This document shows, in pieces, positions 1 to 9,514 of a DNA stretch of 16,745 nt. Positions within the stretch are counted from its first letter, which is position 1; each line of letters opens with the position of its first letter. The notes under the pieces were generated by a model, which was given only the letters and a program-made list of their open reading frames with translations, was not told where the DNA came from and ran no database searches. This stretch comes from Psilocybe azurescens (Eukaryota > Basidiomycota > Agaricomycetes > Agaricales > Agrocybaceae), in contig JAJIRX010000552.1 in NCBI GenBank assembly GCA_023853785.1, positions 1 through 16,745 of the forward strand. The letters are read 5' to 3'. The translations under genes and the position numbers were made by a program.

Positions 1-213
1 TACAGTAGCTCAAAAAACCGTCCCAATGTTTGGCACTTTCTCACTAATTGTTTAATAACTTGGGAAATAAATTATGTAAAAGTCTAAAATATTATATGTT
101 ATAGTTTAACATGCGACTAACATATTTTTTCACCAAGGTCACATGATTTTAACAAAAACTGATTAAGTAATGGAATTTACAAAATAATAGAGCATTGGGA
201 CAGTTTTTTGACT
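1..213 (+). repeat. Left terminal inverted repeat (~210 bp)
   Basis: This is the left terminal inverted repeat, which pairs with 1391-1602 at roughly 95% identity by eye, with a few substitutions and 1-base indels. Its outer end (9-29) and inner end (about 191-213) carry inverted copies of the same ~20 bp motif, built on CAAAAAACYGTCCCAATG. The repeat is therefore itself bounded by a short inverted repeat. Confidence 0.93.
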
Positions 214-219
214 CTCTAT

Positions 220-1244
220 CTAGTACTTAGTATGGCCTCCCTTTGCCTTGATAACAGCCTCCATTCTCCTTGGCATGCTTTCTATAAGCCTTTGGCATGT
301 TTCTGAAGGTATTTCAGTCCATTCCTTTGCCAATCTCTCCCACAATTCAAATGCTCCTTTGGGTGGTGTCTCATAGGTGTACATTTGCCTTTTGAGGTAA
401 ACCCAAAGGTGTTCAATGGGGTTGGGATCAGGGGATTGGGTGGCCACTCCATAACTTCAACATCATTGGCCAAAAACCATTCTTGAGCTTTTTGGAGGTG
501 TGTTTGGGGTCATTATCCTGCTGAAAAATCCTTTTCCCCTCTGCCATCTCCAAGTTGTCAAAGTTTTCATCCACCCCATGCTCCAAAATTTCACAGTATT
601 GGTCTGCATTCATCTTCCCCTCAACCTCAGTGAGTGTTCCAACACCATTCCACCCCATACAACCCCATACCATGAGATTGTTGCCCCCTCTATGCTTGAC
701 AGTTGGTGATGTTGTTCTATCTGAGATTGCTTCACCCTTGGGTTTCCATGTATAGACCCTTTCATCTGGAGCCAATCCTGTTGATTTTTGTTTCATCTGA
801 CCAGAGTACTCTTTTCCAATCCTCCACAGTCCAGCCAACATGATTCTGGGTGAATTTTAGGTGTTTTTGACGGTGGATAGCCTTGAGGAGGGGCCATTTG
901 ATTTAACAACAGAGCAGAAGTTGTTTTCTTTGAGGGCATTTCTGACTGTTTGGGCACAAACAGGAGAGGGAATAGCATCATTGATGAAGTGTGTTGCCTG
1001 GACAGCATTGTCCAGCTTTCCTGTTTTGATTTGACAAAAAGGACCTGTTTATCCTTGGGAGTAAGCTTGGAGGGACATCCACCTTTGTTGTTTTGGGAGT
1101 TTTCTTTGTTGGCATCCACTTCCCTCTTGATTCTTCCAACGGTAGACTTTCCCAACCAATTTTAGACTCTATTTGAGAAAGTGAATAGCCCTCTTCAAGA
1201 AGATTGAGGACAGAATTGTACTGAGAAGGTGTTGCAGGCTTCAT
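220..1244 (-). pseudogene. Tc1-like DD34E transposase, frameshifted
   Basis: This is a transposase of the Tc1 group, the DDE enzyme that cuts and rejoins the element ends. The ATG is at 1244-1242 (MKPATPSQYN) and the TAG stop at 222-220. An N-terminal helix-turn-helix is visible (LLEEGYSLSQIESKIG), followed by a GGCPSKLTPKDKQ segment. The catalytic core appears in pieces in different frames: WSDETK near 820, VWGCMGWNGVG near 645, QQDNDPKHTS near 510, and SPDPNPIEHLW near 420. Allowing for two lost single bases, 34 residues separate the second Asp from the Glu, which gives the DD34E signature. At least four frame changes occur (near 1150, 770-830, 490 and 447). Several lie next to short homopolymers, so part of the damage could be base-calling error, but the gene as written cannot make a full protein. 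Confidence 0.9.
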
Positions 1245-1390
1245 GATGTGGTGGTTAAAGAGAAAGATGGTTGAACTTGAATTCAACATTGAAAATGTGT
1301 ATAAATAGTGTCACATGACCTTTTTAAAATTTTCACAATTTATACAAAGCAATTTGGCTTTCTACAAGCATGTAAAGCTATTATTTTATA

Positions 1391-1602
1391 GGGTCAAAAA
1401 CTGTCCCAATGTTTTATTATTTTGTAAATTCCATTACTTAATCAATTTTTGTTAAAATCATGTGACCTTTGTGAAAAATATGTTAGTCACATGTTAAACT
1501 ATAACATATAATATTTTCAGACTTTTAAATAATTTATTTCCCAAGTTATTAAACAATTAGTCAGAAAGTGCCAAACATTGGGACGGTTTTTGAGCTACTG
1601 TA
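1391..1602 (-). repeat. Right terminal inverted repeat (~210 bp)
   Basis: This is the reverse-complement partner of 1-213. It has the same nested organisation: an inner GTCAAAAACTGTCCCAATG at about 1392-1411 and an outer inverted copy at about 1575-1595. Differences from the left repeat include CpG versus TpG (ATGCGACT on the left, ATGTGACT in the matching place here). Confidence 0.93.
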
Positions 1603-2640
1603 CAATTCCAACGTGGCTGAAATCATCATCTTCCTCCATCAGCTGACCCAGGTTCTTGTCAGATACTTCAAAGAGCTTAAAGAAGAGAGTATACACAACA
1701 AATTTGTGATTATATACAAGCTTATGGATGAGATGATGGACTTTGGATACCTGCAGACTACAGAGAGCAAGATTTTGCAAGAGTACATTACCCAGGAGTC
1801 TCACAAGCTTGAGATCCAGGTTTGACCACCAATGGCGGTGACAAACGCAGTGTTGTGGAGAACAGAGGGTATTTGTTACAGGAAGAATGAGGTGTTCTTG
1901 GATGTTATTGAGAGTGTCAACATGCTCGTGTGTTGTCTTAATCCACGTCTCACTTTCTTTGAGGTTTCTTCTCACTTTAAGGGCTTGAAGGTCAATGTGA
2001 ATGGGAATGTGGCATGATCTGAGATCCTAGGAGCCATGAAAATGAAGTGCTATCTTTCTGGTATGCCTGAATTATGGTTGGGCCTGAATGACAAAGTCAT
2101 GTTCGAGAGTACCAGACGAAGTGCATTCATCTCTGTAGTCTTTCTATCTCCACTTCCAATGAAATTCTTCTGTGACCCAGCTGTGTGCGGAAAGGCCATC
2201 AAAATGCAAGATGTCAAGTTCCATCAGTGTGTACGCCTATCTCAGTTCGAGAATGACCAGACAATATCCTTTATTCCTCCTGATGGTGAATTTGAGCTCA
2301 TGTCTTTTTGTCTCTCGACTCCAGTGAAGCCTCTTATCTGGGTGAAGGTGGCTGTGGAAAGCCACAAAAACAGTTGTGTTGAGTATATGGTCAAAGTGAA
2401 AGCTCAGTTCAAGTGGAAGCACTGCCAACAATGTGGAGGTTTATGTCCCTGTCCCGACCACACGGATAGTCTGAAGTTCAGGGTATGTGTGCACCGTCTG
2501 GTAGCATCAATTACATTCATAATGCGCATTTTACAGGCATCAGCACTATTTGGGAGAAGAAACATTTCTCATGGCGTGGTGTTCTCAATATCAGTGTCCT
2601 TGTCTTGCAAGAAAGCTAAATTCACACTTTGTACATGTTC
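1603..2640 (+). pseudogene. apm1: AP-1 clathrin adaptor mu subunit, decayed partial copy
   Basis: An intact AP-1 mu subunit recognises tyrosine-based sorting signals at the trans-Golgi and endosomes. This copy keeps recognisable stretches: FVIIYKLMDEMMDFGY and SKILQEYITQESHKLEIQ (end of the longin domain), then [38 protein letters not shown] and FIPPDGEFELMS (mu homology domain). The 5' part is missing, cut at the transposon junction. Spliceosomal introns are retained at about 1928-1990 and 2121-2180, with another probable one starting near 2482. The copy therefore arose from DNA, not by retrotransposition. Stops at 1823 and 2015 sit where the family has CGA-type arginines, and a frame slip lies near 2415. 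Similarity fades beyond about 2560. The intact paralogue must lie elsewhere in the genome. Confidence 0.85.
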
Positions 2641-3006
2641 TGTACTAATTATATGATGACTATTTTAGAGACTTCAATACAATCAAGGGCTTGTGTGATG
2701 GTTTGCTAATGGTTCGATGAGACCCTGCAGGTAAGATGCAGGCTTCGTTGACCTCTTCTCTTGCCCTCTTTTTGTCCTTTTATCCATAGGTGGTGACAAC
2801 AACATTCATGGTGGTGACAACAACATCGGTGGTGGTGACGATGACATTGGCAGTGGTGGCTGACGACACTGGTGGTGGTGGTGAGGAGGTGCTTGGGTTG
2901 GGTAGAAATACCTCCAGAAAATTTACCATTTGGTAGTCAAACATCTGCAAGAGATCTGTATAGTTTTGAAACTCTTCTCCATTCCAATATGATCACATAC
3001 TGATGT
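2641..3006. other. Gene-less stretch containing a minisatellite
   Basis: No coding region is supported here. The stretch lies between the faded AP-1 mu fragment and the palindromic motifs, and the only clear structure is the minisatellite at 2789-2886. A CTGCAG-GTAAGATG segment near 2727 and a TTTATCCATAG near 2780 resemble intron ends, but I could not assign flanking exons. Confidence 0.5.
2789..2886 (+). repeat. GGTGGTGAC-AAC-AAC type minisatellite
   Basis: Imperfect units such as GGTGGTGACAACAACAT recur and grade into GGTGGTGACGATGACAT and then a GGT run. One frame reads as a Gly/Asp/Asn repeat (GGDNNIHGGDNNIGGGDDD) before a TGA at about 2862. That could be an exon remnant or simply a product of codon-like periodicity. 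Confidence 0.75.
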
Positions 3007-3143
3007 TACACTGTAACATATGATATGATAGAAAGTACAGTTACAGTGTAGAATTTCATATGGGTTCAGTGGTCCCTCTGAACCAGTGAATGTTTCCCTT
3101 CCATTTTGGGCAGTCTACACTGTACCATATGATATGGTACAGT
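3007..3143. repeat. Paired palindromic motifs, MITE-like ends
   Basis: A perfect 25-base palindrome with 12-base arms lies at 3119-3143 (ACTGTACCATAT, centre G, ATATGGTACAGT). A second structure at 3007-3017 and 3040-3050 has 11-base arms (TACACTGTAAC and GTTACAGTGTA). The segment TACACTGTAMCATATGATAT occurs directly repeated at 3007 and 3116. The outer halves also pair imperfectly, as the ends of a ~135 bp terminal-inverted-repeat element would. No coding capacity is present. Confidence 0.6.
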
Positions 3144-3325
3144 AAATCTGCTCAATGGCTCATACCCAGGCATTTTTGCAGGCTGTCTGGCATACATTCT
3201 GTGGCTCCAGGGTGTCTACAGGAAACTGGTAAAGCCTTAATTTTGCAATGAATTGACAAGCATTGGTGCACACACCATAATAAATTATGAGTGAGCAACT
3301 GGGAAAGAACCAGACTGTAAATGTG

Positions 3326-3960
3326 ATTTAAACAAGCCCAGAATCATGCAAATCGGACAGGATTTGAGGGAGATATAATGGTTGTAATGATCCAATTTTG
3401 TGTATTTGGCCCTGGGGCAGGCGTGAATGAGTGCCGCCCTGGTCCCGGTCCCAGGTTTAAAATGCATGAAAAAATCTGGACAAAATTCCAATTAAAACGA
3501 GCCTAGAAACAGCCAAATTGGACAGGATTTGAGGGATATATAATGGTTGTAATGATCCAATTTTGTGTATTTGGCCCCGGGGCAGGGCGGGAATGAGTGC
3601 TGCCCCGGTCCTGGTCCCGGGTTTAAAATGCATGAAAAATCTGGACAAAATTCCAATTAAAACGAGCCTAGAAACAGCCAAATCAGACACAATTTGAGTG
3701 ATATATGTGGGTTGTAAATTTCCAATTTTTTGCTGTATTTAGCCTTGGACCGGAACTGGAACTGGAACCAGGACCAGGATCGGGACCAGAGACACAGGCT
3801 ACTGCATAGTACAAAAATAGGCACGGAAATCTGATTCAAACAAACCTATAATCATTAAAAACGGATAAGATTTGAGGAGTATACATAGGCTGCAACATTG
3901 TACTGGACACATGGATGTAAATAAAATTTGGCACAGGTAATGTAGTACAACATAGGCTCT
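3326..3960. repeat. Degenerate ~165 bp tandem array, about four units
   Basis: Units begin near 3326, 3491, 3656 and 3834 with ATTAAAACGAGCCTAGAAAC or variants. They continue through GGACAGGATTTGAGG, an ATGGTTGTAATGATCC segment and a GC-rich block of GGGGCAGG / CCCGGTCCTGGTCCC, then an AAAATGCATGAAAAATCTGG tail. Units 1 and 2 are the most alike. In unit 3 the GC block has turned into GGAACT/GGACCA hexamer repeats (3745-3790), and unit 4 is the most diverged. Open frames inside are created by the repeat and look non-coding. Confidence 0.85.
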
Positions 3961-4150
3961 ATCATTGAAAAATGCTGAGACCAGGCCCAGGAATTTTTGA
4001 AATGGGGCGGGAATATGTCCGGAAACATGAATTATCATTGAAAAAAGTGAATGCCGGGCCCAGGAATTTTTGCAATGGGGCAGGAATATGTCCAGAATAG
4101 TGCTGGACATTGTAAACTGTGTAGGAAACATGAATTATTATTGAAAATAG
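3961..4150. repeat. Second tandem array, 73-105 bp units
   Basis: ATCATTGAAAAA starts units at 3961 and 4034, with a variant (ATTATTGAAAATAG) near 4136. The first two share the GGCCCAGGAATTTTTG block, then an ATGGGGCRGGAATATGTCC block, and GGAAACATGAATTAT follows in each. The array follows the ~165 bp array directly but has a different consensus. Confidence 0.8.
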
Positions 4151-4519
4151 TGGTTGTAGCTTTAGCTGTTTTCGACTTACTTTCCCTCTGCTGTGTAGAC
4201 TTCTTTGCTTTCATTTGGATCTTTCGCGCGTAGACCATCAGGCTCCTCCGCTGCACCACACCATCTTGCTATCCTTATATCTGTCTGTAACATTCAAGTG
4301 TAGTTCTAGCCTTCTCCCGCAATTTCAGAATACCTGAAAATAATATAAACATTTGATAAAACATCCTCATAGTGTTGCTGTCATTGAGCCAATGTCCTGC
4401 TTAACGAAGATGCAAAGTCTAAAATGATTGGGGCATGGATGTACAAAACTCAATGATGTAAGTAACTATATATGTGCTCTAGGTAAGTATGTATGCAGGT
4501 CCTTTTCAGAAAAAAATTC
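4151..4519. other. Transition / 3' flank of the NF-X1-like gene, no gene supported
   Basis: The base composition changes here from CpG-poor repeats to CpG-bearing sequence (TTTCGCGCGTAG near 4222). A minus-strand open frame rich in Lys/Ser/Thr covers 4035-4259 but enters the tandem array and shows no family resemblance. The last part (about 4440-4519) is probably the 3' untranslated region of the minus-strand gene ending at 4520. Confidence 0.45.
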
Positions 4520-7500
4520 TTAAACATCATCTTCCCAATCATCAGGTATAGGGTCGTTAGAGACCGCAGAAGGAACAGCAACGGCTGGGGACACCGTACG
4601 CTGGCCCGCGGAACCAACCACACCCGTATTCGCGCAGCTCTCACCGTGGGACACGCTCTGACGAGCCAAAAGAGAACCAGACGTGATCCCAGCAAGCGAC
4701 GTCGTCGGGCGGGGTGCAGCAACCAAAGCAGCCCCTGGCTTCGAAACGACTGCCGTCCAACCCCGATGAGTGTTCGCACTGCTGCTGCTGCTGCTCTGCG
4801 CGTAGTTGGGGGCGTAGCAGGCTTGGGTGTCGTCGCGCTAGACCGCCAGGATGCAGCAGCGGGTGTGGAGGTTGAGGAGGGTTGTGCGCTCTTGAGACTC
4901 CGGAAGTCTGCTAGTTTCCCGAGGCTGGGAGGAGAAACAAGCGATGAGAGGAATTGGGAGAGGAGAGGCGAAGGCAGGCGCGTGTCGACGCGTCGGAGGA
5001 GTTGAACGCTGTTATAGCCAATGCAGTTGTTAGAGGGGAGAACAGATAATGATAGTAAGATCTGACAAACCTTCGGTGTGGTTCTTGGTCGACCATCTGG
5101 GTGTCCATCCTGTAAACAGAGGCGAGCTGATTGAGATGAAGGTGTGATCAGGCGACAATCCGATGATACAAAAAGAAATGAATACATACGTCATGCACAA
5201 ACTTTCGTCTCTCGGGTGGCATATGCGGTAAGACCTGCGTCTTCTTCTCCGACGTCACGAAACTGACCAAAAGAAAAGAAAAGAAAAGAAAAGCTCGTCA
5301 GCCCCCAGACAAAAACGGGAGAACAACACATAAAACCAAAAACGCACTCTGCAAAGGCCTTCTCAACAACAGGCAAGAACTTCATATTCGCTCTCGCGAA
5401 CGTGACAAGGTCATCCGCATAACTCGCTGTCCCCGCGCCCGCCCTATCCCTACCGTCCACACTGATGCCTAGGGCGTCCGCCAGGCGCGCGTTGCGCTTC
5501 GCGATCTGGCATTCGCTGGTGCACTTGGGGCCGCCGCCCGCGCCCGCCTGGGAGCCGTTGCCGTTGGGCGAAGAAGATGCGGTGCGCCCGCAGTGCACAG
5601 CCTGCCGGATGCGCCCGCACGCGCAGGTGAGGGTGATGATGGACTGGCAGGCGTCGGTCTCCGGGCACGTTGCAGGTGCATGGCAGGGTCGTGTACAAGG
5701 GTGATGGTTGGGCAAGCTGATATCAAATAAGTATTTAGATACAGAAAAATCACCAGAAGGATGCGTAGATGAAGAGACGTACCAGGATTTACGAGACTTG
5801 CCGCATGGCGAGGTGCACGCCCCGCACTCGTCGCCGTGGCACAGTCGCTCGCAGTGGTGAAACCCACACGCCATCAGCCTAGAAATGCGACATCAATAAA
5901 AACGTATATGTGAAATACTAGGAAAAGCCACGTACTTTCCACAAACCGTACCACAGGAAACTTTCTCCGTCTCGAGCGAGCAACGCACATTCGGCACGAC
6001 CTTCTTGCCACACGCGCAGCTCTTGTTAGCGAGGGATGGGCAGGGTGGACACGAGATCGCGTCGTCATGGCATGAGTGGGGTGTAACGGGGTGGCCACAA
6101 GGGGGTGGGGGTCTGGGACACGGATAATGGCACTGGATCTTGGTCCCGCAAGGAATAGGCGGCTCGTAGACCGTACGTCCGCATGTGCACACGAGCTGGT
6201 GAGACAAGCAGCCATGGAATGGTCAATTTCGAAGCTGAGAGAAAGAAGGTAATTAACTAACCTCTTCGAATGAACTCCTAAGACACGGGGGACAAACGCC
6301 CTTATGGTCCCTCTCCTCGCACTTATGATTCCCGCACGACAACATCTTCCCACACACCAGATCGCACTCATGCCACCCGCCCTGCTCCTCGCCGATGCCC
6401 TGCGTGTCCTCAACCGCCCGCCGCTTGCCCTTCCGCCCGACATTCACAGCGAGCGACGCAAGCGGGCAGCACACGCGCCGGCACTGGTGGCGCCCGCACG
6501 CGCGGAGCTGCCTGGCACGGCCTGTCGCACAGGACCTCCTTCTCCTCCACGCCGGCCGCAGACGCGGAGAGCACCTCGTGGCACGGCATGCTCTTCGTGC
6601 TCCCCGCATCTGCACGGCTGTACGATCTGCACAGTGCATGGCGGACACGGTCCGCTATGGCATATCGAGGTGCATGGGTGTTGGCAGGCCGGGTGAGGTT
6701 TGGAGCAAACCGAGTCGCAGGTGGGGATGGGTGCGGAGCAGTCCGTGCGTGCAGGGAAAGTATACTGAGATGGATCGGTGGCTGGTGATGGTGCGATGGA
6801 GTTCTTTCCGCAGGGACAGTGTGTGATCTTGGATGGGGAGCGAGGACAGAGTGCAGGCTTCGACGATGGGGGATGACAGGGTTTTTGGCATTTGTGTTTG
6901 CCGCAATCGAAGAGCCTGTTTCAAGATAAGATAAGGAATTACTTAGAGACAGAGATGTTCGTACCTTTCACAGATGTGATCACAGCCGAATTTTCCAATC
7001 CATGGTGTATCTCCCTCAACAAAGCATTCTACTTCCTTTCCTTCACCACAATTAACAGTTTTTTGCTCTTTCCCACACCAACATGTCGCCACCTCCGTCC
7101 GATCACACTTCCCGCAGTCTCCTTCGTGACAAATCTGCTCACAGGCGTGCTTTCCACAGTTCAGAGTCCTTCCGCAGACATTGTGGCAGGATAAATCGCG
7201 TAAACCTTTACCCTGACGTCAATCCCACAGCGGAAAGTGAGGATATTTTTCTTTGGACAGTAGCATCCGAGTCGGGTGGTAACTTGACACGGTGGACATG
7301 GACCTGGGTGGCATTGCAAGGGACACGGATGCCCACAACCACTCTCGCGCGGGCGAGAACACGAATTACCGCACGAGTGAGGGGTCGAAAGACGAAGACG
7401 CTGTGGTTCAGAGGTCGAGTTGCAGAAACACCTGTTTCCTTATGAGTAAATATTTAAACAAACAACGCAACGACGTACCAATATCCAGAAGGAACCGCCT

Positions 7501-8281
7501 CTCGTTTGGCCTGACATCCCGGGCATCTCCAATCGCCACCCCTGTCGGGCTCTCCGCGAGCTCTCCAGGCCTCCGCTACATCCTTGACACTTTTGTCTGC
7601 CCAGGAGCGAATGCACCTAACATGGAAAGACGTCCAGCAGTATTGCTGCACTTGGTTTTCGCTCGAGGTGACGATCGGGATTGAAGGCGAGCACGACCAA
7701 ATGGCATGATCGGGACGTATAGAGGAGAAACAGATGGGGCAATCGGGATACGGAGGTGTGCTGAGATTACGAATGAGGCTCGACGTTAAATCATCTCCTT
7801 GAGGGAGATGTCTGCCCCTCGAATTTCCCGGCTCTTTATCACGAACAGGCTGGTTCGATTTTGAGTCCGATGTTGTAAGCCCTGCTCCGAAGTTGGCTCC
7901 TCGACGATTTCGCGGTGGTGGTGCTGTAGCAGCGCCATTTCCAGCAGCGCCATTTCCAGCAGCATCATCGGGTGTATTTGATGCCTGTGCGGGCTTCTTT
8001 CTTCTGGTACGAGGTTGAGAATTCGATTTCCGCTCATTTCCAGAGTCTACAACAGAGGATGATGTACTAGCTTCATTAGAAGGTTTTGCATCCTTTGGCT
8101 GCCGTGGTCGTCTAGGTGGTCGCGACTGGGTTGGAGCGCCGCCTTCAACGTTAGGTGGTCTATTATGTCGTGGTGGTCTCCGTTTTTGCTGATTTGAGTT
8201 GGAGTTCGGATCCCCAGACGAAGGAAGGTCGTTTATAGGTATATTTGCTGTCGCTGGAACTTGGGGGACTTCCGTGGACAT
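4520..8281 (-). CDS. NF-X1/FAP1-like RING and R3H zinc-finger protein, nine exons
   Basis: NF-X1 proteins are nuclear factors with a RING-type E3 domain, a row of cysteine-rich NFX fingers and an R3H nucleic-acid-binding domain; yeast FAP1 is the fungal relative. Exons are 8281-7479, 7431-6965, 6915-6262, 6195-5936, 5878-5783, 5716-5348, 5262-5190, 5126-5071 and 5008-4520, with introns of 47-85 bp, all GT-AG. The start (MSTEVPQVP) is the in-frame ATG before a long basic, disordered leader. Exon 1 ends in the RING (CPICFSSIRPD to WRCPGCQAK, then YWCFC across the splice). Exons 2-6 carry CGHPCPLQCHPGPCPPC-type fingers. R3H follows over exons 7-8 (ERRKFVHDLASVYRMD), and the acidic C-terminus ends PIPDDWEDDV. 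The reading frame breaks by one base near 7205, 6615, 6515 and 4810, mostly at short homopolymers. Intact splice sites and domains argue for sequence error, but decay is possible. Confidence 0.92.
4779..4795. repeat. CTG/CAG trinucleotide run in the last NF-X1 exon
   Basis: About five GCT/CTG triplets lie inside the last exon of the NF-X1-like gene. On the coding strand they read as AGC (Ser) in the frame that reaches the conserved C-terminus, or GCA (Ala) in the upstream frame. The frame switch of this exon falls nearby, possibly in the G5 run at 4808-4812. Confidence 0.7.
5269..5293 (+). repeat. (AAAAG)5 microsatellite in an intron
   Basis: Five AAAAG units lie inside the 5263-5347 intron of the NF-X1-like gene. 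On the coding strand they form a CTTTT polypyrimidine tract just before the acceptor GGTCAG, so they probably serve as the intron's pyrimidine tract. Confidence 0.9.
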
Positions 8282-9514
8282 AAAGTGTCGGTAAATTTGA
8301 GTAGTGAGTACAGGTGCTGGATGCAAATTGAATGTTAGAATTGGAAGAATGTTGGAAGAATGATTATAACATGGAATGAGAAACCAAAAATATAGCCGGA
8401 TATGCTGAATGACTAAGCAGTTCATTCGGCACTGCCCGACGGAGTCACAATTTGAATGACTCGACCGGGTGCGCGACAGACTCAGCTCCTGTTCTCTTCC
8501 TCACTGTCAACGGTCAATATACTACGTCGCTGGATATCTTATTGACACTACCTACTCTCGGGATTACTTACGCATCAATTTCCTGGGTATAACGATATCC
8601 AGGGCTTTCGTGGATCTGTTCAATCCTCAACCACTATTCCTTGATTCCTCATGACTAACAGGAGACCCTGGCCAAATAAGCCCGTTTTATCCATCTGTGG
8701 CGTCCATATGTGAACTGCCTTTGGCTATCCAAAATCAAATTACCAAATACCGCGATCCGTCACGCTCTTCGGAACATCCAAGAACAATCATGATTAAAGC
8801 TTGACATAGTCTTTCCTACTTTGAAACGTGTGCCATGGTTAGCGTATGCGAAGTGGCTATACATTACCCGCGATCTAACGTTGGTTAAACAATGCTTAAT
8901 ACACGTCTGACTCGTCGCCTAACCTGCATGCGACTCAACTTGTGGGAGATCGCCGAAGAGTAAGGACCCGCAATCACCGATTGTACGATGTGCTGAAAGC
9001 CCGGCGTCGCAGAGTCACACGGAAAATGACAAGACCACGATATATCGATTGGACGGCTGACTGGGTTACAGATGTGTACGGTGCGTAGAAAGAGAAGTCG
9101 CTGTCAAAGGAAAAGGTTGGGGATCGCAGTCACATGTACGTAGGTGTAGAAAATAAGATAATATGGAAAAGGGGCTGTGGTAAGTCTGGGCGCCAGGCTT
9201 TCATGTGCACCGTGTTTGAGCCGATATTTCGCCACTGAATGCCGCTTTGTGACCTAGGCCTACTAGTCCTTCTGCATCGCGATAACATCGAGGCTGCACA
9301 TCCTCTCCGTTATCTAGATTCATGAGCTTCTCAAGGTGCGTCAGCTGTACACCTGTGCACCAGTGAGGATATCGATTAACCTGTGATTTGGAGCAGTCAG
9401 AAGTGTACAACTCCGCTGAGCAATGGTCTAAAAGCACCACCTCCTACTGTATACGCTCTGCCACATATACCATCCCTCACTTCTTCAAATCCAGCCCTAC
9501 ATTTCAAGACGCCC
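8282..9514. other. Divergent intergenic region between two genes
   Basis: This 1.2 kb stretch separates the minus-strand NF-X1-like gene from the plus-strand gasdermin-like gene and must hold both promoters. Open frames here are short, and their translations resemble no family I know. I see no strong TATA box. A CCACATATACC at about 9461-9471 sits some 50 bases before the plus-strand ATG and is a weak candidate. Confidence 0.5.

Larger units (their letters stand above)
1..1602 (-). mobile_element. Tc1/mariner-type DNA transposon, decayed, with long TIRs
   Basis: The element runs from TA at 1-2 to TA at 1601-1602, the dinucleotide that Tc1/mariner elements duplicate on insertion. Its ends read TACAGTAGCTC and its reverse complement. 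Long terminal inverted repeats of about 210 bp flank a broken minus-strand transposase with a DD34E arrangement. The right end abuts an AP-1 mu gene fragment whose coding frame starts almost at once, so the element seems to have inserted into that copy. The left flank lies outside the window, so the target duplication cannot be confirmed. By eye the whole element contains only about five CpG dinucleotides. It is probably non-autonomous now because its transposase is disrupted. Confidence 0.93.

Noticed and set aside
2036..2656. A 206-residue plus-strand open frame
   Set aside because: It reads through an intron (2121-2180) of the AP-1 mu fragment and past its frame slip, so it is pseudogene sequence rather than an independent gene.
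3285..4131. Several minus-strand open frames of 60-110 residues
   Set aside because: They lie inside the tandem arrays and repeat the same peptide per unit, as expected from repeated non-coding DNA.
4035..4259. Lys/Ser/Thr-rich minus-strand open frame, and a tRNA A-box-like TGGTGCAGCGG near 4236-4246 on the minus strand that might mark a SINE
   Set aside because: There is no protein family resemblance, and no acceptable B box or tRNA fold at the right distance. The A-box match alone is chance-level.
6304..6826. Plus-strand open frames of 130-143 residues opposite the NF-X1 exons
   Set aside because: These are shadow frames of a GC-rich cysteine-coding exon on the other strand, with no domain of their own.
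7083..7684. Plus-strand open frames over the second NF-X1 exon and the RING region
   Set aside because: The minus strand carries clear zinc-finger coding with matching splice sites, so these are antisense shadows.
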